64,000 nucleotides of DNA from Prorocentrum cordatum (lineage: Eukaryota; Sar; Dinophyceae; Prorocentrales; Prorocentraceae), in the NCBI GenBank assembly GCA_963575745.1, contig CAUYUJ010017904.1, positions 344,008-408,007 on the forward strand, read 5' to 3'. The stretch's first letter is position 1; every line of letters begins with the position of its first letter. Of this stretch, positions 1-11,193 are shown one piece after another. Below the pieces are notes generated by a model. That model had not been told where the DNA came from, did no database searches, and saw nothing but the letters and a program-made list of their open reading frames with translations. The position numbers and the translations under genes are program-made.

Positions 1-254
1 AGTAGCCCGTAAGTAGCCAGTGGGTTCTAAATTTCAATGGTTTTGGTTCCAAACTGTTTGCGATTTTGCTAACATGTTTTCTGTGAGTTCCATGTTCGGA
101 GGTCGATTTTTTCAGCATGCAATCTGGATTCGTATATTTCCATGTTCGGAACAAGATTTTCGCAGGTTGTAATTACATTCGTGCGCATGATGTTAACCTG
201 ATTAAATTTCTGTTTCTGTTGTTCGCGCCTATAATTTCAATGCTAACTTAAACG
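1..254. other. Unassigned leading sequence
   Basis: No gene is seen. A degenerate direct repeat of about 50 bp can be read around 89-135 and 139-185; each copy starts with TTCCATGTTCGGA and ends near ATTCGT. Base composition is more AT-rich than in the rest of the window. The opening AGTAGCCCGTAAGTAGCC resembles the AGTAGCTTACTTA-type array at 41.4-41.8 kb. Confidence 0.4.
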
Positions 255-1470
255 AAATTCTTGACACTTCGCGTATCCCCACCAGCCCATCCATAGTGAA
301 ACAGCGCGGGCACTACTGTTGAATTGGGGAGATCTCTGGTAGCGAAGGGTGCGGGTGCTGCTGCTGGTGCTGTTGCTGCTGCTGCTGGCACTGCTGCTGC
401 TGCTGGTGCTACTGCTGGTGTTGCTGATTCTCGTGCTGCTGGCGCTGCTGCTGGTGCTGGTGCTGGTGGTGCTGCTGCTGCTGGGCAGGTGTTGCTGGCG
501 CTGCTGCTGGTGTCATTGCCGCTGGTGGTGCTGTGGGTGCTGGTGGTGCTGCTGCTTCTGGTAGTTTTGCTGCGGGTGCTGCTGGTGTTGCTGGTTCTCG
601 TGATGCTGCTGGCGCTGCTGTGGTGCTGCTGATGGTGCTGGTGTTGCTGTTGGTGGTGGTGGTGGTGCTGCTGCTGCTGCTGGTGCTGCTGGTGCTGGCT
701 GATGCTGGCGATGGTTATCGTGCTGCTGGTGCTGCTGGTGCTGCTGCTAATGCATTTGCTGCTAATGGTGGTGATGTTGGTGCTGCTGATAGTGCTAGTG
801 CTGTTGCTGCTGCTGCTGCTAGGTGCTGCTGCTGGTGCTGCTGCTGACGGTGGTGGCGGTGTTGCTGGTGCTACCGCTGCTGCCAAGTGCTCTTGCTGGT
901 GGTTGTAGTGATGCTGCTATTGATGCAGGTGCTGACGGTGGTAGTGAAATCAGGCAGCGTAACAACCGCCTAGGAAGCGTTTTCTCGGAGGTATTGGGAT
1001 CTTCGGGCCATGTGGTGCTCGTTTGGAAGGTCTTGGGGGGGAGCTTAAATTCTTTTTGGTGGCATAGGGGACCTCTTGGAGCAGTGGCCACCATTGTTCA
1101 AAAAGAGGGGGGCTTAATTCCACCCACCCACCCCTAGGAGCTTCCAAAAAAGGCGCTCTCGCGCTCTTGGGCGCCATTGGGGCCCTCTTGGGGCCCCTTG
1201 GGCCATCTCGGGGTCATCTTGACGCCTCAAGAGCCCATCGGAAGCGAAAAAGCGAACACACCAAAAAACATTTGTTTTGCTTTGGTGTTGGTGCAAATTT
1301 GGCCTCTGTGGGTTTGAACGCGGGGGGTTGGAGGGCACTTGAAACCGTATTGGTTCGTGTCGGATGCTATCTCGAGCCACCTTGAAGTATATTTGGCCAT
1401 ATTGGAAGCTCGGGCTCTCTGAGGCCGTCTTGGAGCCATCTCGAGCCATCAAGGACGTTCGAACTCCTCG
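255..1470 (+). repeat. Composite repeat family 1, copy 1 (CTG-rich type)
   Basis: This copy begins with the conserved family end A, here ATTCTTGACACTTCGCG followed by TATCCCCACCAGCCCATCC (about 255-294). A tract of about 600 bp dominated by CTG/GCT triplets follows (350-940). Next comes an anchor containing CAGGCAGCGTAACAACCGCC (951-970) and GTTTTCTCGGAGG, then TTGTTCAAAAAGAG (1093-1106), then units of the TCTTGGGGCC type (1150-1460) with the anchor CATCGGAAGCGAAAAAGCG (1238-1256). End B is not clearly preserved. Long leucine- or alanine-rich reading frames here exist only because of the triplet repeat. Confidence 0.75.
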
Positions 1471-1681
1471 CAGGTAAGCCCGCCCAGACGCAGGGAAGGC
1501 AAACCTCGTTGGAAAAGGGAACGGGCTGATTGGATTCACACTTCGATGTTGTGTGCGCCGATGATAACATAATTGCTCGGGAACCGAATATACCATACGG
1601 ATTTGAAGATTTTCTGGGCTCGTCGTTTGTGGTGGTGCGGTTGGGGATCTCACGAGGCACAGAGCGTGAGAGCGCATCGAC

Positions 1682-3710
1682 TTACATCAAACCGCATGCA
1701 AACATATAATGCAGCGGCCATATAACTGTAACAGCCCCGTCGGCGCTTGATCGCCAAATTCCGTGGGCCAGCAACTCGTTAGACAAGACTAGGGTTGGCT
1801 TTTCAGCCCGCTTATATTTAGCATATCGGCCGTCTGCTTTTCTAAACTCCCACATGGAGATGCACGTCCAGTAAGTGCCGTCAACGCAGAAATGATACCA
1901 GATTTGCCCGCACTGTCGGCGCTTGTCGCCACCAAGCAGGACGACATCCAAATTGCTAAACTTCGCGCCCGATTCGGCAACGAAAGTGCCAGATATCTCG
2001 ATATTGGCTGCGCGCGGAAACATTTCCCCCCACTGGCATGCGCAACGCCTTCGGCAACGCACTCCAGTTGCCGCTTACGTGCGTCGAGAATTGTTTAAGG
2101 TCTGCAAAATGTTGGCAGCACAGCTCCTCCATGAGACCCCTGGTGTAGTATATGCCTCTCGACTGGCGGTTCATTGCGAACTTTTTCGGGTCCTTATGCC
2201 TTCGCTCGGTGACGAACGTGTCGAAAAGGCAACCGAAATCTCGGTACTGCGGACCGAGATGAGCAGCCTGGTGGTGCTTGAATTGCCAGGGCCCTCGCCC
2301 GTGCACGTCGCGAAACTTATGCAAGCGCTTCATGATGCAATCATGCAGCTGGACCGCGGACACCTGTTTGCGCGATGCGCATTGCAGCATCTCTATGCTC
2401 TCACAACAGAGCGAAACTGATTCCGCTGCACCGTGGAGGGCGGCAAGGCTCTCCTCCTTTGCAACCACGTTGGAGAAGTACCTCTGTACGACTGGTGTCG
2501 CTGACAGCTGCTCGCTCGCAGTGGCGGCCAGCTTGTTGGTCTCGAAGATTTCAGCCGTTCTCTTGTACTCCCGAGGCCACGTCCACTGCTGCATGTACGC
2601 GTGCAGGTCTGTGTATTCCACCAGGCCCTTTTTGTTCCTCCCCGCAGCCGCCTTGGCCTTGTGCATAAATTCATCGAGATCGTACTCGAAAAGCCCAGTG
2701 ATGAAATATATGTGCGGCCAATCGTACATGGTGGTGCTGATTGGCTTCATGGCGGCATCAGCAGTGAGGTAGTGGGGCCCGTAGTGGAACCCTTTCCTGG
2801 TCTCCAACTCTGCGTAAGCAGTCTTACCCAAAACAGTTTTTGCAACCATCAGTTCTCCCAGCAAGTTTCGCACAGAAGCGTCCGAGTGCGGCTCCCAAAG
2901 GTGGCACTCCAAATTGTCCAACGGGAGGTGCCCGAATCTACCGTCCTTGGCGATGTTTCGGCACAAAGGGCATGGCACGATGCCTCGGTGGCCCATGCTA
3001 CCGAGGACTTCCTTGATAGCTTTGAAGTCAGCCAATGTCCCGTAATGACGCGCAAAGAGCCTGGTGAAATCATTGGTATCGTTTTCGCTCTCGCGCAAAT
3101 CCAAGCAAATGCCTGTCTTCGTCAGGTGATGAGACTCGTCATTGAAAAACATGTGTTTCAGTACATGCTTGACTAACTGCGACATGCCGCTGTCCATGGT
3201 CTCGACAATGAGCGACGGAGTACATGTAACAATGAACCACATTTCCTCCCGATGAACAAGATTTTCAAACTCAGCGAACGTCCAGTAGAAGCTCTGCACT
3301 TTGCGTGGGTCCTTCTTGGATGCAAGTGGGTTCGTGGGGCTGACCTCGTCGAAGTATATGATGAGCCTCCACGGCGTACTCGGGGAGCTGGGGAACTTCG
3401 CCAACTTTGCCTTCATAATTTGCCTGAACGGAGCGCACTCCCGAACGGTACGATCCAAGAGGGCAAACGGGTGATTGACAAATGCAATTCCAACAGTCCT
3501 GTCCTCTAGAGTGAGCTCCATCGGCTGCACCACAGGGCCGTATGGCGTTGGCTCACTAGTGAACGCATGGCGGGCTCGGAGCTGCGAGCGCGAGCTGCTC
3601 GCGCTGGGGAGCCCGTCCGCCCTCACCCTTTTCAGAATCGCCTCAAGCCCCCGCTGCGAAACGTAAGAATCGCGATGCAGCTCATTAAGGTCAGCGCCCG
3701 CGCGCTTCAT
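1682..3710 (-). pseudogene. Transposase-like gene broken by a frameshift
   Basis: An open frame runs from the ATG at 3710 to a stop at 1956 (584 residues). I chose this ATG because upstream codons come from GC-rich spacer. The protein has features seen in CACTA/Plavaka-type DDE transposases: an aspartate in YFDEVSP, a central block GSMGHRGIVPCPLC with a CxxC, and a C-terminal block with FKHH, FGCLF and ERRHKDPKKF. The family assignment is inference from these blocks. At the run of six G on the coding strand (2026-2031) the frame stops making sense. The overlapping frame continues a natural C-terminus (GEMFPRAANIEISGTF onward) to a stop at 1682. One base in that run separates the two parts, so it is either a disabled element or a homopolymer read error. 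No terminal repeats or other element genes were recognised beside it. Confidence 0.55.
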
Positions 3711-3863
3711 GAGCCAGGGGTGCACGCGCGCAAGGGCGCGCTGGTCGCTCGGGCCAGGGCGAGGACGGTGGCGCGTGCGCCTCTTGATCGGCGCGCGGTG
3801 CGTGGGGCGATCGCTTCATACGACACGCGTGCATACATGCGCGGAACTGAATTTGGTTATATA

Positions 3864-4935
3864 ATGGCCTTCGGCCCATTCCGCCACCGTGCCTGGATTC
3901 GTGGACATTTGATGGCGTTGGAGGCGCTTGGGCCGTCGCGGGGCGGTGGTGGACCGAAAGCTCGACAATCTCACATTCTGGACCGAGGGAGGCATGTCGG
4001 CAGTATGCCTCAAGTGGCATCGAATAAATACAACTTGAGGCATGTCCGTTGTATGCCTCAAGTAGTTCCGATCGGGTACCATCTGAGGCGCGTCGTCAGT
4101 ATGCCTAACGTGTATGTCGGCAATATGCCTCAAGTGGTACCGAATGTGTGTCTGGGTCTCGTGTTAAGCCTTTCGGAGGTTTCTGGGAGGCAGTTTTGAA
4201 GCCTCTTGGGGGGCGTTTTGGGGCATCTGCAAGGTCGTTTGGGGGCCTTGGGGGCTGCTTGGGGCGTCTTGGGGGCCTTGGGGCACCCTGGGGCCCCTGG
4301 GGGCGACTTGAATGTTTGAATTGTTCGTCGCCCTCTTGGGCCCCTCTTGGTGCCGTCTTGGAGCCCTAGGGCTCCAAGAGCTCTTGGGTTGTATTTGGAA
4401 CCATAATGGGCAATCTTGGGGCCGTATTGGGCCGTCGTCGGGCCGTCTTGGGGGCCCCTTGGGGCCTCTTGGGGCTTGGGCCGTCTCAGAGCGTCGGGAA
4501 GCCGAAAAGGCGAGAAAGCAAAAACACAACATCGAAAACCACAAGGGGCAATCAACAAGTTTAGCCACTCGGGGCCCTCTTGGGAAGCCTCTTGGAGGCG
4601 GGCCGTCTGCGGGCGGCCTCTGGGCCCGTCTTGGGGCCATTTTGGGCGTCGTGGAGCGCTCGTTTGGCGTCTCGGGGCCTGGGCCGTCTTCGGGGCCTCT
4701 TTGGTGCCTTCTTGGCCCGTCTCGGGGCCCGCTTGAGCTCGAAACAATCACGCGGGAAATTGCAAGAAGCCCCAGGTGAACCGCGGGAAGGCCCGAGAGA
4801 ATTGGAAATTGAGGCTCTGGTCCCCTTTATAATGATTCCTCACAGGACTGAGGACTGAGGCTCGGAGGATTTGACAAGGGGCATGAGGGCACTCCCACTC
4901 CGCGCCTCGCGGCACGGTGGCGGATTTAGACGCGG
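3864..4935 (+). repeat. Composite repeat family 2, copy 1
   Basis: The repeat starts near TCGGCCCAT, with GCCTGGATTCGTGGACAT shortly after. It contains several TATGCCTCAAGTGG-type units in both orientations (3990-4135), then a long tract of CTTGGGGCC-type units (4190-4740). The anchor GGAAGCCGAAAAGGCGAG lies at 4497-4514. It ends with AAGCCCCAGGTGAACCGCGG and the tail CGCGGCACGGTGGCGGA (about 4910-4926). The second copy, at 23179-23944 plus 25045-25360, has the same blocks in the same order. The internal anchor is close to that of family 1, so the two families are probably related. Confidence 0.7.
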
Positions 4936-5056
4936 TTAAACGCACGCGTGCGAATGATGGAACACATTTTCTGGGATCTCCCCTCCCAGCAGTAAAACGG
5001 GCTGTACTGCAACAACGGCAGTAAATCTGTGGGCTAAGACATGCCTCTAGCTGCGC

Positions 5057-5443
5057 TCATTCCGACATCGACCCCAGCTGCTCGCTGTCCCCATCACAGC
5101 TCGAGTCCGACACCTCATCCAACGCCGTCAGCGGCTTGGGCAGCCTCGCGGGCTCAATGCCTTGCGACAGCCTCAAGTCCGTCTGGGTGCCGACCTCACT
5201 CGTCTCTGGCTTGGGAATGATTGACCCGACCAACTTATTCACAACCTTCTGGCACTCCACCGTCGGCAGGCCGTTGGCCCTGACGCGCGACAGCGACTGA
5301 AGGAAGAAGGTCGACTGCTGCGTGAGCATCTTCTTGAGGAAGTACACCTTCTGGGTTCCGAGCTGCCTCTCTGCCGTCGACCTCTCCTTCCTGACGGTGG
5401 TCAGCTGCTTCTGCAGCATTTTCTCCATCTCCGAGCGCACCAT
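5057..5443 (-). CDS. Small coiled-coil protein of unknown function
   Basis: A 128-residue intronless frame starts at ATG 5443. The first 60 residues are rich in K, R, E and Q with heptad-like spacing (EKMLQKQLTTVRKERSTAE), which suggests a coiled coil. The C-terminal third is acidic and serine-rich (DEVSDSSCDGDSEQ). No signal peptide or membrane segment is seen. Codon-position composition looks protein-like, unlike the repeat-derived frames nearby. About 50 bases upstream of the ATG the coding strand reads CAGTTTGGCTC, which matches the 3' half of the dinoflagellate SL closely but not the 5' half. I do not recognise the family. Confidence 0.5.
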   Translation of the reverse strand: MVRSEMEKMLQKQLTTVRKERSTAERQLGTQKVYFLKKMLTQQSTFFLQSLSRVRANGLPTVECQKVVNKLVGSIIPKPETSEVGTQTDLRLSQGIEPARLPKPLTALDEVSDSSCDGDSEQLGSMSE

Positions 5444-5911
5444 CTCAAACAGTCCGCAACCACGCGCGCAGCAGCTTAAACGCTAAGCGAGCGCAGAGCC
5501 AAACTGCGATGCATCATGGGATCGGGATGGGCGTGGGCTGGGGCAGGGGCGCGCGAGAATCGCGCAACCCACAGTCTGCCACGCGACACGATCAACGGAT
5601 TTCCATCGGTGAAGAGCTCAATAATAACACCATATGTCATCCTACAATAGCCGCTCTCATCTTACGGTGGTAGCGCGGCGTGCGGGGGATGGCGATGCGA
5701 CGACGCTGGTAGGCTGAAAGGGCGGGCGGGTGGATGGATGGATAATCAGAGGGCTGGGGAGACAATCGGATGCAGGTGAGAAGGGGTAGGCGGGAGGTGT
5801 GACAGGAGAGAGAGAGAGAGAGAGATAGAGAGAGAGATATATAGAGGGGAATGAGATCACGATAACGAGGGAGAATGAAATGGAGCGAAAGGGAGAACGT
5901 GCGAGCGCGAG

Positions 5912-5944
<33 letters not shown>

Positions 5945-6240
5945 CTATATATAGAGAGAGTGTGATGGGATGTGTTCGAGGAGAAAGGGCTCTTTGTATA
6001 GAGAGGGCCTATATGTAAGGATATTGGGCAGAGAGATGGGATATAAATATATATATATATATGTATATAAATATGCGTGGGGCATATAGAGGGGGAGTGG
6101 TGGCGGAAAAGGATAGCATAGAAAGTGAACGCTATGGCAAGATTGGGAATGATGGCGGGTGAACGTAATGCGAGATAAAGCGAGATAGAGAGCGAGAGAA
6201 AGAGCGGGGGAAAGAGAAATAATAAGGTTGGCAATGTTTC
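5444..6240. repeat. Intergenic stretch with GA-rich microsatellites
   Basis: No gene is seen. The region holds imperfect (GA)n tracts at 5806-5850 and 5911-5950 and a short (TA)n tract near 6046-6064. The rest is purine-rich and simple, and the predicted peptides of this stretch (runs of S, L and Y) are microsatellite artefacts. Confidence 0.7.
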
Positions 6241-6351
6241 ATCGCAAAAAGATACGGCATGCGCGGCTGCACGCGTGCACTCGCCGCGTGCACGAATGCA
6301 ATCGTTGCCTAGTATTTAGCGCTGCGAGCTCCTGCAACGGCGCACACGCCC

Positions 6352-7881
6352 CTACAAGCCACAGTTGGCCCAGAAAGATGAGCCAATGCTGTGCGCGACC
6401 TTCTGGGCGAGCTTCACATCGTCCGAGCTCAATTGTTTATCCCTGGCCTGCTTCCCACCCTCCGCGTATAGCTTGGAGGTGTATGCGCCCTTGGACGGGT
6501 ATTTTGCTGCGACACTCTTGGAGAGAAACTCCTTCAGATTGAGCTTGAAGCCCTTTGGCAAATCACTCTCTGTGACGCCGCCCTTCTTGGCCTCTTTCGC
6601 CTTCTTCATCGGTGGCGGATCGGCGTCGCAAGGGGCGGCCGATGCGGGGCGCTTTGCAGCGGAGGCCGAAGCTGCGGGGCGCGGCATGCGGCCAGCCGCT
6701 TTGCCCTTGCCTGTCGCCTTCGTGCGCAAGCGCTCCGCAGCAGATTCCTCGCTCGCATCGCTGTCGTCGGCGCAGGCGCCAGCCTTCTCGTCGACAGCTG
6801 GGGGAGGCATGGGGAATGTTCCAGCGCTGTCGTCGGCGCGGACGCCAGCCTTGGGCTCGGCCGCTCCAGTGGGCTCGGCGGCGGAGCGGCTGCCCTTCGG
6901 CTCGGGCAGGTGCGAGGCCGACGACGCGCCCGCGTCGGCGGAAGAACGGAAGCACTGCAGCATGTTATACGGGTCCATGCCTGCACTCGTGCTAGGGAGA
7001 CCCTTCATCATGCCCTGCAGGAGCATCTGGGCGCCGATCTGCCTGCAGGCTTCCGCCATGAACTGATTGGGGTCGGTTGCGGATGGAGCGCACAGGTTCA
7101 GCATGGGCGGGCTCTTCTTATTGAGGGCCAGCTGCGACTCCGCTTCTTCAGCTCCCGTATGCGCGCGCTTATAGGCGGTCGAGCTCTGTCGGACTGTTCC
7201 GAACGTCAGCTCGCGGTACTCCTTCATCGACGGCGGGTCCGTCTCGCATGCATGCTTGTAGGTTTCACTCGGGAGATCCTTGGGCGAAAGCGGAAACTCT
7301 GTCATAAACTCAAATGGGTACTTGACAGTGCCCAGCGGCGCAAGCGCCTCCTTGATGTTATTCAAATGGGCGAACCAATCTTTCCCCTTCTCCAGCGGCA
7401 GCCCGTTGGCCACATAGATGCACTCCAAGATGTGCCCTTTCGTCTTCTCACTCGGCAGGAGGAGCCCGATGAAGAGGCACCTCTTTTTCACAGTTGCGAA
7501 CTTAGCAGACCAAGGCGTCATGCTGTCCGCGAGGATCGTGTACTCGATATCAGTCAAGTACAGGTTGAATGATGAGCACTTTTGGTTCGGCCGCCTTGCG
7601 TTAGGGTTCCCATCCTCGAGCTTGTTCTTCATCTCGTTCACCAGCGTAGCCAACTTAGCCGTTGTCTCCTTGTCCCACCCGACGCCGTGGACGGCCTTAG
7701 TCAACTCCGTTGCGGATCGTAAGTCGCACTCAATGAGCGACCTGATCTTTGCGCTGATGCACGTTGCCTGCGCGCGCATCAACTCAGACATGGCATCCGA
7801 GTCGAGGTTGCACTGCTTCTGCTCCTCAAAGAACTTGGGGAGGTTGGCCAGCTCCGCGATGAGCTTGGTAGGAGTGGACAT
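6352..7881 (-). CDS. Hypothetical protein, 509 aa, lysine-rich C-terminus
   Basis: A single open frame runs from ATG 7881 (MSTPTKLIAELANLPKFF). Residues 1-240 look globular, with alternating hydrophobic segments (for example CLFIGLLLPSEKTKGHI). The middle (about 290-400) is low-complexity and rich in A, D, E and P. The C-terminal 100 residues are basic (KKAKEAKKGG), then KGFKLNLKEFLSKSVAAKYPSK. The basic stretches could be nuclear localisation signals. I do not recognise the family. The style (globular part plus K-rich tail, intronless) resembles the genes at 37365-38153 and 38518-41170. A very weak SL-like match (13 of 21) lies at 7930-7950 on the coding strand. Confidence 0.6.
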   Translation of the reverse strand: MSTPTKLIAELANLPKFFEEQKQCNLDSDAMSELMRAQATCISAKIRSLIECDLRSATELTKAVHGVGWDKETTAKLATLVNEMKNKLEDGNPNARRPNQKCSSFNLYLTDIEYTILADSMTPWSAKFATVKKRCLFIGLLLPSEKTKGHILECIYVANGLPLEKGKDWFAHLNNIKEALAPLGTVKYPFEFMTEFPLSPKDLPSETYKHACETDPPSMKEYRELTFGTVRQSSTAYKRAHTGAEEAESQLALNKKSPPMLNLCAPSATDPNQFMAEACRQIGAQMLLQGMMKGLPSTSAGMDPYNMLQCFRSSADAGASSASHLPEPKGSRSAAEPTGAAEPKAGVRADDSAGTFPMPPPAVDEKAGACADDSDASEESAAERLRTKATGKGKAAGRMPRPAASASAAKRPASAAPCDADPPPMKKAKEAKKGGVTESDLPKGFKLNLKEFLSKSVAAKYPSKGAYTSKLYAEGGKQARDKQLSSDDVKLAQKVAHSIGSSFWANCGL

Positions 7882-8799
7882 TCTCAAATCCTACTCTGCA
7901 CCTAGCATACAGCGTGAATGACTCGATTGCTTGAGGGAAATATGTCATGGAAGCGCGCGCGCTCGAGATCAGTGCCCATAACTAGAATGGCATGTCATGA
8001 CAAGCACATATGTTATTCACATGCAGGCGCACGCGCCAGCGCCCACAAATGTCGCGCGCGCGCGCGAGTTAACAATCGATAAGTCACGTTTGCCCTGCTA
8101 GGCGTCAGATCATCCCGCGAGCCATTTTGGGCTGCGGTGGTTTAGCGTAATTTTCCTTCTCTCCGCCACAGCTTCCTCCTTCACTTGCTCGGGGAAGGGT
8201 GGGGGAGGTGCGCGGTGTGCGCGCGTGTGTGTGCCCCTATACAACGCCCCTTGGGTCTGGGGCGGGGGGGGAGGGAAGGGGTGTGTGTAGGTGTGTCTCG
8301 CGCGTGAAGCACGGTGCGCTCCTCGGGGAAAAGTGTGTAGATGTGCGTGTATGCGTTGTGGTGTGCGTGTGTGTTGTGCGTGCGCGGGTGGGCGGGTGGG
8401 CGGGGGGATGGCGGGCGGGGGCGGGGGGTGGGAAGGGGGGGGAGGAGGTAGGTGGGTGGGAGGGAAGGGGGCAGATTGTCAATTTTCGGCCCAAGGTTGC
8501 GGTGGCCTCAGAGAGCTTAATTGGAATTCGCATCCAAGATTCTAGATTGTCCAAGCTACGGCCCCAAGATGATTCCAAGTGGCATTCGAGCCATCGGAAA
8601 AGCAATTCCAACACCTAAATAACACATGTCTGTCATTGCATTCTGGTCGTATCGCTTTCCATTGGCTCTTGATACCTCACGATTTCCACAATGGAACCCC
8701 AAACAGCCAGAGCGCCAGCACTCCAAGGACGGCCCGTGAGTGCCTCAGGGCGCCCTTTCTGAGCCTCTGATGGGGGGGGGGGGGTGGGATCCGAATGGC
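7882..8799. other. Intergenic stretch, GT-rich and G-rich tracts
   Basis: No gene is seen. 8190-8470 is GTGTGT-rich grading into GGGGGTGGG-type sequence with potential for G-quadruplexes. 8500-8700 is ordinary mixed sequence that contains GCCATCGGAAAAGC, a relative of the internal anchor of the composite repeats. A run of ten or more G lies near 8771-8783. Confidence 0.5.
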
Positions 8800-9476
8800 C
8801 CTTTTCTTTTTGAACAGCATAGGCAAGACGGCCCCAAGATGTCTACGAGGGCCCCAAGATCTACCAAAAGAGACCCGCAATCGTGCCCCAAGAGGGCAAC
8901 CTCTCCAAAAATCCGATCGAGAACGCGCTCCCGAGGCGGTCGTTAACCTAATTTGCTCCCACCATCACTGCCCGCACCAGCATCAGCAGCGCCAGCAGCA
9001 GCAGCAGCACCGCAACCACCAGCCACAGCACTAGCAGCGGCGGCAGCACCAGCAGCACCGCCGCCGTCACCAGCAGCACCATCAGCGACACCATCAGCAG
9101 CACCAGCAGTAGCACCAGTAGCAGCAGCACCCGCAACACCAGCAGCAGGACCATCAGAACGAGAAGCCGCGCCATCAGCAGCAGCACTAACAACAGCACA
9201 ATCACCATCAACAGTAGCACCAGCGGCAACTCCAGCAGCACAGCAGCATCAGCAGCAGCACCACCACCAGCAGCACCAGCAGCAGCACCAGCAGCAAGAT
9301 AACCAACATCAGCACCAGCACCAGCAGCACGCGCATCACCAGCAACAGCAGCGGCAGCATGACCAGTCACACGCTCGCGCTGTCTATGTGCGTCCCGTCA
9401 TTCCTTCTCCCGACAGAGGGGACATCGTTTCTGGATGGGCAGGTGGGGATACGCAAAGCGTCAAGAATTTTATAAG
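8800..9476 (-). repeat. Composite repeat family 1, copy 2 (CAG-rich type)
   Basis: This is the reverse orientation of the first copy. It begins with the TTCTTTTTGAACAGCATAGG anchor (8808-8827) and continues through CGAGAACGCGCTCCCGAGG and GTCGTTAACC. A CAG/CAC triplet tract follows (8975-9360). It ends at end A, which reads GGATGGGCAGGTGGGGATA then CGCAAAGCGTCAAGAATTT on the plus strand (about 9433-9470). End B was not found. Confidence 0.7.
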
Positions 9477-10032
9477 TGCTTGCTGCACTGGGGGGTGAGG
9501 GCTTGGTGTTGTCACCATCGTTTCTCTCCCGCATCCTCCTTGTAATCCTTGTCCACCCGCCCTCCCCTTTTTCACATTCCCCGATCCATGGCCTCAGGGC
9601 AGCGTCCCTCTCTGCGAGCGTTCCAGCATCTCGAACTCACTGAGGGTCGGCCGACGCACCTGGTGCGATGTTACAATCCTGTATGGAGCCCTCAGCAGCA
9701 CCCCGCGTCATCTCGCCTCATTCGCCTATACTGTGATGAGAAGACGTTTTAGTATGTCAGCCGTATGATGGATACTCGTGGGCTCTGATTGGAACATAGA
9801 CTTACAAGCCACCGCCCCCGTCTCCCCCCTCTCCCCCTCCCCCCTCCCCTCCCTCCCCCCCCCTCTTCCCCTCTGGATGATGGGGGGTGGAGGTGGAAGA
9901 GAAAACTCGTGAGGCAGTGTTCCATGCACGCAGAAATGCCCCGAGCCAGGCTGCGCGCACAAATGCCCCCAGCTTGGCTGCACACACAAATTCCCCCAAC
10001 CAGGCTGCACACACAAATGCCCCCAGCATGGC
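9477..10032. repeat. Spacer with a 30-bp tandem repeat
   Basis: 9477-9780 shows no gene. 9820-9885 is C-rich. From about 9938 to 10040 there are four imperfect 30-bp units containing CACACACAAATGCCCCCAGC and GGCTG. The array abuts the start of the next composite repeat. Confidence 0.6.
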
Positions 10033-10850
10033 CGCACGCACAATTCTAGACGCTTCGCGTATCTCCACCAGCCCATCCAGAAACAACGCCCAGGCGAGTT
10101 GAGGTGATCAGGGAAGTGCAGGAGCAAGGAGGGGGACAGCCGAACCGTGCGAAGGAGGAAGGAGGAGACGGAGGATGCTGGATGGATGGATGAGGGAGTG
10201 GGGAGAAGGATGATGAATAGGAGGAGGGGGAGGAGGAGGAGGAGGAGGAGGAGGAGGAGGACGGAGGACGGAGGACGGAGGAGCAGGAGAAGGAGGAGGA
10301 GGAGGAGGAGGAGGAGGGCGAGCGAAATGGCCAAAGGTATTGTGGATGCATCTCGGAGCCTCTTGGGATATCACTTGGGCGCTTCTTGGAGGCCTCTTGA
10401 GAGCCGCTTGGGGCCATCTTGGGGCCATCTTGGCGCCTCTGGGGGCCTCCTAGGAGCGCCTCATCTTGAAGGAGATCGATCAAGCCTTGCCCCTCTAGAG
10501 CCCCCAGAATCGCCTCTTGGACCCCTCTTGGGGCGCTCTTGGAGCGCTCTTGGGCGCTCTTGGGGCCGTCTTGGGGCTCTCGTGGGCTCATCTTAAGGCC
10601 CTTTTGGGCTCTTTTGGTGCTATATTGAAGCCTCGGATAGCAATCGGAAGCGAAAAAGCGAGAAGCAGAAAATAATGTGTTTCCTTAAGTTTTTGAACGA
10701 TTTTGGCATATTGGGGGGTGGCTCCTTGGGGAGCTATCTGGCCTCTTGGGGTTATCTTGGAGCGGTCTTGGGACCTCTTGAGCCATATTGAGGCATCTTC
10801 GGCTATCTTGGGCCACCTTGGAGCTCATCTTGGGCTCTAGGGTCGCCACA
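10033..10850 (+). repeat. Composite repeat family 1, copy 3 (CTTGGGG type)
   Basis: End A is present (ATTCTAGACGCTTCGCG, then TATCTCCACCAGCCCATCC, 10033-10079), followed by GAGTTGAGGTGATCAGGGAAG. A GGA-rich tract runs to 10318. Next is GAGCGAAATGGCCAAAGG and a long run of TCTTGGGGCC-type units with the anchor ATCGGAAGCGAAAAAGCGAG (10640-10659). The right part stops at about 10850 in C-rich sequence without the usual end B, so this copy is truncated or interrupted. Confidence 0.75.
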
Positions 10851-11193
10851 CCTCCCCACTTTCATTCCCCCCCTCGCCTGCACCCCCCATCGCGGGTCGT
10901 GTAGGTGAAGGGGTGCGTGGAGTGGCTGAGGTGTCGCCACCCTTGAAACTACAGGCTTCACCCTCCCGCTCGAATCGATGTTGTGCCAAGCCTCTCGGGC
11001 CTCCCCTCCCCTCCCTTTTTCTGATCATTCGGCCACTCGCTCTGGGATCGGTCGCGAATGGCGCAAGACAACATATGGTTCCAAGACGCTCAATGAGAAA
11101 AACGGCCCCGCTTTGACCAACCCTCCCGTGAGAAACGGTCCTCTCCCTCCCGAGCGGATCGAGCCCAGGGCGCGTGGGGCCAATGATGGAGCC

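Noticed and set aside
324-908. Leucine- and alanine-rich frames resembling membrane proteins
   Set aside because: They are translations of a CTG/GCT triplet tract inside a composite repeat; every frame gives a homopolymer-like peptide.
8117-8130. AGCCATTTTGG, identical to the SL core over 11 bases
   Set aside because: The following bases do not continue the SL, no gene follows on that strand, and GGCCATTTTGGGC-type words are common in the CTTGGGG repeats.
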